Position numbers and translations under genes: made by a program
In this document: piece after piece, positions 13,941-19,743 of the stretch
Layout of the letters: each line of letters opens with the position of its first letter
Numbering within the stretch: the stretch's first letter is position 1
Notes under the pieces: model-generated
What the model was told of the DNA's origin: nothing
The model's database searches: none
What the model saw: only the letters and a program-made list of their open reading frames with translations
NCBI GenBank assembly: GCA_964196045.1
Contig: CAXMRH010000261.1
Span: 1 to 19,743 of the forward strand
Origin: SHLQ01 sp964196045
GTDB lineage: Bacteria; Actinomycetota; Acidimicrobiia; Acidimicrobiales; SHLQ01
Direction: 5' to 3'
DNA length: 19,743 bases

Positions 13941-16319
13941 CTATCGGTTCTTCACTGGTGGGTGACCCGATATGTCGCTACCGGTCTGAATCGCCTCATA
14001 GACGCGGTCCGGAAGTAGCGGCATGTCGATATTGCGAACACCGATGTCTTTCAGCGCATCCATCACGGCGTTCACAAACGCAGCTGGGCCGCCCACGGTG
14101 GCACACTCTCCGATGCCCTTCGCCCCGATCGGGTGATGTGGGCACGGGGTAACGACTTCGTGGAGTTCGAAACCCGGAGTCTCCCAAGCTGTGGGCAGGA
14201 GGTAGTCCATGTAGTTCGAACCAATGCAGTTGCCGTCCTCATCGAACGTGATGAACTGCATGCTTGCCATGGCGTATGCCTCGGTGAGTCCGCCCATGAT
14301 CTGGCCTTCGACAATCATTGGGTTGATGCGTACACCGCAGTCGTCGACCGCCACCACGCGGATCACGTCCCACACACCGGTGAGCGGATCGATCTCGACG
14401 GTGGCGATGTAGCAGGCGAACGGCCAGGTGAGGTTCGGCGGGTCGTAGTAGGCATTGTTCTCGAGGCCAGGCTCCATGCCGTCGGGCACGTTGCTGTAGG
14501 CCGCCATTGCGCACTCTTGGATGCTGACGCCGCGGTCTGGTGCTCCACGCACGTAGAAGCGACCGAGCTCCCACTCGATGTCCTCATCGGACACTTCGAG
14601 CAAGTGCGCCGCGATCTTGCGGGCCTTGGCCCGAATCTTGCGGCTCACCATCGATACGGCTGCACCGGCGACCGGTGTCGATCGTGAGGCGTATGTACCC
14701 ATGCCGAACGGGGCCGTGTCGGTGTCGCCTTCTTCCACGACGATGTCTTCAGCAGGAATACCCAGCTCATGAGCCACGATCTGGGCCCACGTTGTTTCGT
14801 GACCCTGGCCCTGCGACTTTGCACCCGTGCGCAGAATGGCCTTGCCGGTCATGTGAACTCGGAGCTCGGCCGAGTCGAACATCTTGATTCCCAAAATGTC
14901 GTACTCACGGCTGTTCCCAGCGCCAAGCGGCTCGGTCATGGTCGAGATGCCAAGTCCCAACAAGCGGCCGCGCTTTGCGGCCTCTGCTTTTTGATCCTGA
15001 AAGTCGTCATAGCCGATGGCATCGAGGCCGATCTGTAGACACTTCTCATACTGGCCTGAGTCGGTCAGGAAACCGAACGGTGTGCGCTTCGGGAAGTCAT
15101 CATCCTTTACCAGATTGATCCGGCGGAACTCGGCTTGGTCCATACCCAGGTCGTCGGCTGCTGCCTGAACCATCCGCTCTTGGAAGAACATGGCTTCGGT
15201 GACGCGGAACGAACATCGGTAGGCCACGCCACCTGGCGCCTTGTTTGTGTAAACACCTCGGTTGGTGAGATAGGCGGTTGGGATGTCGTAGCAAGCAAAC
15301 GCCGAATGAATCAGACCGATCTTGAACTTCGAGGGCTGAGCATCGGAGAAGAATGCGCCATGGTCCGACACGGTGTCCATGCGAACACCGAGGATCTTGC
15401 CGTCCTTGCGAAGCGCTAACTTTCCCTTCAGGTAGACGTCGCGACCGAAGCCGGTGGAGATCAGGTTGCCGGTCTTGTCCTCGATCCACTTCACAGGACG
15501 TTCGAGCAAGATGGACGCCAGGATCGAAATCACATACCCCGGATACACCGGCACCTTGTTGCCGAAGCCACCGCCCAGATCAGGAGCGATAATGCGGATC
15601 ATATGCTCGGGAATCTCGGCCACCATAGACACCGCAGCACGCACGATGTGCGGCGCCTGGCTCGTCATGTAGACGGTGAGTTTCGAAGTTGCCCGATCGT
15701 AATCGGCTATCGAACCACAGGTCTCAATCGGACTGGGGTGCGAGCGCGGATAGTGCAACTCGATCTCCGACACCATGTCGGCCTCAGCAAACACATGGTC
15801 GGTTCTCTCCCGATCGCCGACTTCCCAGTCGAATATCACGTTGTTTGTCTGGTTGACTTTGTCGTCACGAATCAGCGGCGCATCGGGTGCCAACGCCTGC
15901 TCGGGGTTGACAATCGGAGCGAGCGGCTCGTAGTCAACGACAATCGCCTCGACACCGTCGCGGGCGATGTAGGGGTCGTCGGCGATAACCGCGCAAACCT
16001 CTTGCCCCTGGAAGCGCACCTTGTCGGTCGCCAACACGGCTTGGGTGTCATAAGACAGCGTCGGCATCCACGCGAGGTTGCGAGCTGCCATCATCTCTCC
16101 GGTCATGACCATTCGAACGCCCGGAATTGCGTACGCCGCGCTGGTGTCGATCGACTTGATACGAGCGTGGGCCAACGGGCTGCGCAGGATCTCCATGTGC
16201 AACATGCCAGGAAGTACGATGTCGTCGACGTAGTTCCCCTTACCCCGGATGAACCGATTGTCTTCGACACGGCGCCGGCTCGCGCCGAGGCCACCAATCT
16301 TTATTTCGTCGACTGCCAT
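13941..16319 (-). CDS. coxL: CoxL, large molybdoprotein subunit of form I aerobic CO dehydrogenase
   Basis: A 792-residue catalytic subunit. The start at 16319 overlaps the coxS stop (TGATG) and has GGAGAGG upstream; the frame extends to 16415 but that would overlap coxS by about 100 bases. The active-site loop is AYRCSFR (366-372), whose Cys369 binds Cu in the [Cu-S-MoO2] centre. This is the mark of form I, true CO-oxidising CODH, against AYRGAGR in form II. Cofactor-binding motifs GGGFGNK (249-255) and KSQGQGHETTWAQI (501-514), and the catalytic Glu738 in GAKGIGE, are intact. The reaction is CO + H2O to CO2 + 2 H+ + 2 electrons, passed through CoxS and CoxM to quinone. Length fits the family. 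Confidence 0.97.
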   Translation of the reverse strand: MAVDEIKIGGLGASRRRVEDNRFIRGKGNYVDDIVLPGMLHMEILRSPLAHARIKSIDTSAAYAIPGVRMVMTGEMMAARNLAWMPTLSYDTQAVLATDKVRFQGQEVCAVIADDPYIARDGVEAIVVDYEPLAPIVNPEQALAPDAPLIRDDKVNQTNNVIFDWEVGDRERTDHVFAEADMVSEIELHYPRSHPSPIETCGSIADYDRATSKLTVYMTSQAPHIVRAAVSMVAEIPEHMIRIIAPDLGGGFGNKVPVYPGYVISILASILLERPVKWIEDKTGNLISTGFGRDVYLKGKLALRKDGKILGVRMDTVSDHGAFFSDAQPSKFKIGLIHSAFACYDIPTAYLTNRGVYTNKAPGGVAYRCSFRVTEAMFFQERMVQAAADDLGMDQAEFRRINLVKDDDFPKRTPFGFLTDSGQYEKCLQIGLDAIGYDDFQDQKAEAAKRGRLLGLGISTMTEPLGAGNSREYDILGIKMFDSAELRVHMTGKAILRTGAKSQGQGHETTWAQIVAHELGIPAEDIVVEEGDTDTAPFGMGTYASRSTPVAGAAVSMVSRKIRAKARKIAAHLLEVSDEDIEWELGRFYVRGAPDRGVSIQECAMAAYSNVPDGMEPGLENNAYYDPPNLTWPFACYIATVEIDPLTGVWDVIRVVAVDDCGVRINPMIVEGQIMGGLTEAYAMASMQFITFDEDGNCIGSNYMDYLLPTAWETPGFELHEVVTPCPHHPIGAKGIGECATVGGPAAFVNAVMDALKDIGVRNIDMPLLPDRVYEAIQTGSDISGHPPVKNR

Positions 16320-16843
16320 CAGGCCTCTCCTCGCATCTTCGCTGCGGCCCGTAACACGGCCTTCACGATGTTCTGATAGCCCGTGCATCTGCACAGGTTT
16401 CCTGAGAGCGCCCAACGCACCTCGTCCTCGGTCGGGTTCGGATTCTCATCGAGCAGTGCTTTGGCCGACAGCATCATGCCCGGCGTGCAAAAACCACACT
16501 GGAGACCATGCTCATCTTTGAAGCCCTCTTGAATTGGGTGGAGCTCGCTTGCTGTTGCCAACCCTTCGACCGTGGTTACCTCATGACCGTTGGCTTGGAC
16601 GGCAAAGACGGTGCAGCTCTTGACCGGAGCACCATCGAGCAAAACCGTGCACGCGCCGCAGTTGGTAGTGTCGCAACCGGTGTGGGTTCCCGTCAGTCGG
16701 AAGCCGTTTCGAATGAGATGAGCCAACAACAGGCGGGGCTCGATCTGCGCCGCCTTCGACTCTCCGTTGATGCGGATATCAACCCGCGTTGTTTGAATGT
16801 CGTCGGCGATCGTTGGTTGGAGTTCTTCAAAGAGACTCGTCAT
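16319..16843 (-). CDS. coxS: CoxS, [2Fe-2S] small subunit of CO dehydrogenase
   Basis: A 174-residue electron-transfer subunit. The plant-type [2Fe-2S] ligands are Cys57, Cys62, Cys65 and Cys77 (GCDTTNCGAC and SC). The second, helical [2Fe-2S] domain uses Cys116, Cys119, Cys151 and Cys153 (CGFCTPGM and CRCTGYQNIV). All eight ligands are present. It carries electrons from the Mo/Cu site of CoxL to the FAD of CoxM. Both ends overlap neighbouring genes (TGATG with coxM upstream and with coxL downstream), so the three subunits are translated in step. An N-terminal extension of about 15 residues precedes the usual start of the domain. Confidence 0.97.
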   Translation of the reverse strand: MTSLFEELQPTIADDIQTTRVDIRINGESKAAQIEPRLLLAHLIRNGFRLTGTHTGCDTTNCGACTVLLDGAPVKSCTVFAVQANGHEVTTVEGLATASELHPIQEGFKDEHGLQCGFCTPGMMLSAKALLDENPNPTEDEVRWALSGNLCRCTGYQNIVKAVLRAAAKMRGEA

Positions 16844-17715
16844 CAGGCGACCTGCATTTCTGCTCGTTGAACGTTGACGATAATTCGAGACACAAACGTG
16901 GAGATGATGTGCCGCTTGTACTCCGCGCTTCCACGGTGATCACCTTGGGGCGATGACGCAGCGGCTGCGAGCTCGGCGGCTCGTTCGACCACATCGTCTT
17001 CGAGGCTTGACCCGATGAGCGCTTCAGCTGCCTCGGATGCATTGATCGTCTGAGGTCCAACACCGGTGAGGCCGATGCCAGCGTCCTTGACAACACCGCC
17101 CGACATGTCGAGTGAAACCGCCGCGGCAGCGGTGGCGAAGTCGCCAACCCGGCGCTCGAGCTTCAGGTAGCCACCTGTGCGAGTGCCCTGCGCAGCTGGG
17201 ATGACCGCTTCAACAGCGATCTCGTCATGGGCGAGCACGGTCGTGAATGGGCCAGACACAAAGTCCTTCACTGGAATCGTCCGTTTGCCGTTCGGGCCCT
17301 GCGCCACGATCGACCCGCCTAGGGCCACCATGCACGAGGCCCAATCACCCTGCGGGTCGGCATGGCATACCGAGCCAACGAAGGTGCCACGAGTTCGCAC
17401 GATCGGATCCGCGACAAGCGGTGCGGCCGCGGCCAGCAGCGGCTGATGTTCGCCGAGGATCTTCGACTTCTCAAGGTCGGCGTGGCGACAGAGCGCTCCA
17501 ATCCGGAAGGAACCGTCGGTCTCGGCGCGGTGATAGCCGAGGTCTGGGATGTTGTTGATGTCAACCAGGTTTGCGGGGTTTGCAAAGCGAAGCTTCATCA
17601 TTGGGATGAGGCTTTGCCCACCAGCAAGCACCTTGGCGTCCTCGAGCGAACTGAGGAGCGCGATGGCCTCCTCGATGCTTGTTGGCGCTTGGTATCGAAA
17701 GCGGGAAGGGTACAT
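16843..17715 (-). CDS. coxM: CoxM, FAD-binding medium subunit of CO dehydrogenase
   Basis: A 290-residue flavoprotein of the CODH/xanthine dehydrogenase medium-subunit family. The FAD loops are AGGQSLIPMMKLR (31-43) and RTRGTFVGSVCHADPQGD (107-124), the second replacing the common TIGGNxxxxDP. The C-terminal part (about 175-285) is the usual CODH flavoprotein C-domain. It takes electrons from CoxS and passes them to the quinone pool. GAGAGG lies 10 bases upstream of the ATG. It is the first structural gene, so the order is M-S-L as in Oligotropha and mycobacteria. Substitutions in the second FAD loop (FVGSVCHADP) are a little unusual but keep the glycine and Asp-Pro. Confidence 0.95.
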   Translation of the reverse strand: MYPSRFRYQAPTSIEEAIALLSSLEDAKVLAGGQSLIPMMKLRFANPANLVDINNIPDLGYHRAETDGSFRIGALCRHADLEKSKILGEHQPLLAAAAPLVADPIVRTRGTFVGSVCHADPQGDWASCMVALGGSIVAQGPNGKRTIPVKDFVSGPFTTVLAHDEIAVEAVIPAAQGTRTGGYLKLERRVGDFATAAAAVSLDMSGGVVKDAGIGLTGVGPQTINASEAAEALIGSSLEDDVVERAAELAAAASSPQGDHRGSAEYKRHIISTFVSRIIVNVQRAEMQVA

Positions 17716-17761
17716 GTGAACTCGACCTCTCTACTAAGAATGAACGACTGCGCTGTGCTCG

Positions 17762-18031
17762 CTACTCACCAGGATCGGGAACGGCTCGAGGCAGCGAATC
17801 CGGATCGGGGTCAGGGCGCTTCTCCTGATGCGGAGGCCAGGGTCCCTGCACGGGCTGACTTGCCACCTTCAGGTGCTCGATTAGATGCGGCCACGCCCAC
17901 ACAGTGGGGCCGGGACCCTCTTTCGGGGTCTCCTCGATCAGCTCATACAGCCGCGGGTTTCTAATGCTCTTCCCTGACGATTCGATTGGCATTGTTCTCC
18001 CAAATGGGCCGTCGAACACCAAAGCCTTCAC
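17762..18031 (-). CDS. Small hypothetical protein leading the coxMSL operon
   Basis: An 89-residue protein that I do not recognise. From the GTG at 18031 it begins MKALVFDGPFGRTMPIES. A GTG at 18046 would add five residues but lies directly behind the candidate -10 box. The middle (YELIEETPKEGPGPTVWAWP) is compact and the last third is rich in Pro, Asp and Glu. There is no signal, membrane span or cysteine. It is followed 46 bases later by coxM in the same direction and is probably co-transcribed. The ribosome site is poor, so the gene could be leader sequence that happens to be open. Confidence 0.5.
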   Translation of the reverse strand: MKALVFDGPFGRTMPIESSGKSIRNPRLYELIEETPKEGPGPTVWAWPHLIEHLKVASQPVQGPWPPHQEKRPDPDPDSLPRAVPDPGE

Positions 18032-18046
18032 ATGTGGTGATGACAC

Positions 18047-18076
18047 ATCCTAAGTGTGACGTCTAACACACGTCGA
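18047..18076 (-). promoter_or_regulatory. Candidate cox promoter with a palindromic operator in the spacer
   Basis: On the minus strand a -35-like TCGACG (18071-18076), an 18-base spacer and a -10-like TAGGAT (18047-18052) precede the small gene and coxM. The spacer holds GTGTG (18054-18058) and CACAC (18067-18071) as inverted arms. The 16-mer TGTGACGTCTAACACA at 18055-18070 is close to the TGTGA-N6-TCACA form used by CRP/FNR-family regulators. An operator between -35 and -10 would usually repress. No regulator gene is in the window. Confidence 0.35.
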
Positions 18077-18440
18077 GTCGGAAGCGGGATCGCTGGACCT
18101 GGGCGAGCGGTCACCACAAGCCTGGCGATGAGGCGGTAGAGAATGCGGAACACCGTTGGTCTGCCTCGGCTGCGTTATCCGGACCATCAGATGGGGGAGT
18201 GTGGCTACGATCAGGCTGCGGTCGGCAAGCTGATCCAGCTGTTCTGAGCCGGGGCAGCTGATGGCTCGTCTGTTCATCGCCGTTCAGCGACGGCACTCGA
18301 CGCCGCTTTTGCCACCGGCACGGATGGGCTGAGACTGCCGACCTGAAGCGTGTGTTTGCAGATTGTTAGCAGCGGCGGAGTTTCGTGCCATTCTGTGCAC
18401 GACTCCCAAACGATCGTTTGTCGAGGAATCACGGGTGTTT
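18077..18440. other. Gene-free stretch inside the right attachment site
   Basis: I see no convincing gene; open frames here are short, lack ribosome sites and resemble nothing known. It includes TGTTAGCAGCGGC at 18364-18376, shared with 5686-5698 near the other island end. This is where an integrase or its attachment arms would be expected, so the stretch may be what remains after loss. Confidence 0.45.
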
Positions 18441-18487
18441 GTGGTAGGCCGCCCGGGACTCGAACCCGGCACCTTGGGATTAAAAGT
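18441..18487 (-). repeat. Attachment-site repeat within tRNA-Lys (proximal att)
   Basis: These 47 bases are identical to 5501-5547. They cover the 3' half of the functional tRNA-Lys gene plus one base beyond its CCA, so integration here would leave the tRNA intact. Confidence 0.9.
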
Positions 18488-18518
18488 CCCCTGCTCTAAC
18501 CCGATGAGCTAGCGGCCC
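18442..18518 (-). tRNA. tRNA-Lys (anticodon TTT)
   Basis: On the minus strand the acceptor GGGCCGC (18512-18518) pairs with GCGGCCT. A D arm GCTC/GAGC, an anticodon loop CTTTTAA (anticodon TTT, Lys) and a T arm CCGGG-TTCGAGT-CCCGG follow, with discriminator A and an encoded CCA at 18442-18444. The outermost anticodon-stem pair is a G-A mismatch. It reads AAA/AAG and serves as the integration target of the adjoining island. Confidence 0.95.
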
Positions 18519-18685
18519 GGTACGGGTCAAAATCTACAGGGAACTTGGCGGAGTGCGCCTCACCGAAGAACTACTACCACTTCGAGTCGGGGACGCCCTT
18601 GAATGGACCTACCACCTTCGACGTCACCCAGCGACCGTAAAACGAGCCTCATGGGTGTCTGTAGCTTGGACATCTCTCAGAAGAA

Positions 18686-19168
18686 ATGGATGACTTTGCT
18701 GTGAACAGTGCATTCGGGGCCAACGACGAAGCCAAGTTCTTCGAACATGGTCAACGGCTCCACCGCGCAATAGCTGGAGCGATTCGTCCATGGTTGGACG
18801 CAGTGACCGAGTCGAGACTTCCGGACACCGCGATCTCCGCCCAACTGGCAGAAACCCTCGATGGCATCACCACTGCCGTCGATCGATCTATCGCCGAGCT
18901 CATCAACGCCGATGTCGAAGAGCCGCTGAGCGGCCCACTCGAACGCATCAGACGCGAGGTTGAACCGCTGAACGACGCGCTCGATCGCCTCGGCGTTCCG
19001 GCACCTCATCGAGATGTCGTTGATGTACAGATGCGACCAGCTGACCGACACACACTCGGACCGATGACCTTTCGTGACCTGGGTGAGAACGTGCACGAAG
19101 CGGGGATCACCTGGGGAGCGGCGAAAGCACACCTCCATCTCCAACGACGACGCCCAGACACGCCATGA
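18686..19168 (+). CDS. Hypothetical helical protein upstream of glnD
   Basis: A 160-residue protein that I do not recognise. Codon third positions are strongly G/C biased in this frame, and it runs towards glnD with 26 bases between, which argues for a real gene over the overlapping minus-strand frame. It is predicted mostly helical: FFEHGQRLHRAIAGAIRPWL, AQLAETLDGITTAVDRSIAE and PLERIRREVEPLNDALDRLG. A conserved-looking C-terminal segment (TFRDLGENVHEAGITWGAAK) follows and the end is basic. There is no signal or membrane span. The ribosome site is weak (AGAAG). Its function is unknown; a partner role with GlnD would be guesswork. Confidence 0.65.
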   Translation: MDDFAVNSAFGANDEAKFFEHGQRLHRAIAGAIRPWLDAVTESRLPDTAISAQLAETLDGITTAVDRSIAELINADVEEPLSGPLERIRREVEPLNDALDRLGVPAPHRDVVDVQMRPADRHTLGPMTFRDLGENVHEAGITWGAAKAHLHLQRRRPDTP

Positions 19169-19194
19169 CCGGTTTCGTCGGCTTGAATTGACGT

Positions 19195-19743
19195 GTGCTC
19201 CTCGAACGCGACGACCTCCTCGCCGATACCCATTTACAGGGCTCCGAATTCACCCATGCCTACAGTGACCGCCTCGACGACTGGATTCGCAGCATCGCTG
19301 CTGACAGCGGAGTGCCGGACGGCGTAGCTCTCGTTGCTGTTGGAGGGTATGGACGTCGAGAGATGGCACCCCAGAGCGACCTCGTCATCATTTTGGTGCA
19401 CAGCCCCGAAGCCGATTTCTCGGATTTCGCCGACAAGATCTGGTATCCGATCTGGGATGCAGGTCTCAAGCTTGGCCACAGGGTCGATACGACTGACGGT
19501 CTCCTGAAGATCGCGAGGACCGATCTCGACACCGCGACTGCGCTGCTCTCGGTCCGGCTACTCGTCGGTTCCGAAGACCTCGCACTCGACCTTGCGGTGG
19601 CGGCTTCGGAGCAGTGGCGGGACAACGCAGTCGAGAACGCGATCCGCCTTGCCGAACGTCTCGACGAAGGTCACGAGCAGCATGGCGAAGTTGCGTTCGT
19701 TCTCGGACCAGACCTGAAAGATGGGCGAGGTGGCCTGCGTGAC
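19195..19743 (+). CDS. glnD: GlnD-like PII uridylyltransferase/uridylyl-removing enzyme, 5' part
   Basis: The first 183 codons; the gene runs off the window. The GTG at 19195 is the first possible start after an in-frame TGA at 19189. The nucleotidyltransferase motif GGYGRREMAPQSD (50-62) and later GlnD segments WYPIWDAGLKLGH (83-95) and GPDLKDGRGGLRD (171-183) identify the family. GlnD modifies PII proteins (uridylyl, or adenylyl in some actinobacteria) in response to glutamine. The second acidic residue of the catalytic SDxD motif is Val64 here (SDLVIIL), so the transferase site may be impaired, or the base may be a sequencing error. The HD and ACT domains would lie downstream, outside the window. 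Confidence 0.92.
   Translation, partial: MLLERDDLLADTHLQGSEFTHAYSDRLDDWIRSIAADSGVPDGVALVAVGGYGRREMAPQSDLVIILVHSPEADFSDFADKIWYPIWDAGLKLGHRVDTTDGLLKIARTDLDTATALLSVRLLVGSEDLALDLAVAASEQWRDNAVENAIRLAERLDEGHEQHGEVAFVLGPDLKDGRGGLRD

Larger units (their letters stand above)
5501..18487. mobile_element. Putative integrative island carrying the aerobic CO-oxidation gene cluster
   Basis: A perfect 47-bp direct repeat of the tRNA-Lys 3' half marks both ends, 12,940 bp apart, with the intact tRNA at the right boundary. The enclosed DNA holds coxMSL, coxG, coxD, coxE, two XdhC-family genes, a mocA-like gene, small proteins and one gene remnant, and almost nothing else. A second shared motif, TGTTAGCAGCGGC, occurs inside each end (5686-5698 and 18364-18376), resembling recombinase arm sites. 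No integrase, relaxase or replication gene is visible, so if mobile once, it now depends on help or has lost its recombinase. Base composition does not obviously differ from the flanks by eye. Confidence 0.65.

Noticed and set aside
16320..16415. Longer N-terminus for CoxL
   Set aside because: It would overlap coxS by about 100 bases, has no conserved sequence, and the ATG at 16319 has a good ribosome site and a TGATG overlap.
18111..18296. Short frames in the right gene-free stretch as a possible integrase end
   Set aside because: No recombinase motif (R...HxxR...Y) and no ribosome site; they look like random open frames.
18677..19144. Minus-strand 155-residue frame opposite the gene before glnD
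   Set aside because: Codon third-position bias and direction towards glnD favour the plus-strand frame; no motif supports the minus one.

Overview
The window looks like chromosomal DNA of a high-GC actinobacterium, plausibly Acidimicrobiia-like. The evidence is strong G/C third-position bias, frequent GTG starts, a LAXTG-type cell-wall sorting signal, a GlnD homologue and a form I aerobic carbon monoxide dehydrogenase (CODH) cluster. The lineage is an inference from style and gene content.

Left flank (1-5500). The end of a sortase-anchored surface protein and its terminator come first, then a secreted RTX-repeat protein. Next is a minus-strand ABC operon: a large FtsX/MacB-type permease followed by two ATPases, all overlapping. 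A 29-codon, probably leaderless ORF sits directly in front of the permease. Related, hairpin-rich intergenic repeats lie on both sides of this operon (955-1018 and 5326-5480).

Central region (5501-18487). A perfect 47-bp direct repeat of the 3' half of tRNA-Lys(TTT) brackets 12.9 kb. The intact tRNA gene is at the right end and an orphan 3' half at the left end, which is the classic footprint of site-specific integration into a tRNA gene. Between them lies essentially one functional module, aerobic CO oxidation, in two convergent arms. The minus-strand arm is a small leader gene, coxM, coxS, coxL (form I motif AYRCSFR), an XdhC-family chaperone fused to a YHS domain, coxG, and then five consecutive tiny single-membrane-span proteins. 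The plus-strand arm is a second XdhC-family protein, a small acidic protein, coxD (MoxR AAA+), coxE (VWA), and two small unrecognised proteins, one resembling a degenerate GIY-YIG domain. A divergent mocA-like gene (molybdopterin cytidylyltransferase) stands at the left, beside a frameshifted gene remnant. No integrase gene is visible, so the element looks immobilised.

How the parts fit. MocA and the XdhC proteins would make and protect the molybdopterin cytosine dinucleotide cofactor. CoxD and CoxE would mature the Cu-S-Mo active site. CoxMSL is the enzyme. CoxG, and perhaps the five small membrane proteins, would couple it to the membrane quinone pool. A palindrome inside a candidate promoter at 18047-18076 could control the coxMSL arm.

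Right flank (18488-19743). The rest of tRNA-Lys is followed by a conserved-looking hypothetical gene and the 5' part of glnD, in which the second aspartate of the nucleotidyltransferase DxD motif is a valine. The most novel material is the tRNA-bounded CODH island, the five-gene membrane-peptide array, the XdhC-YHS fusion and the peptide in front of the ABC operon.
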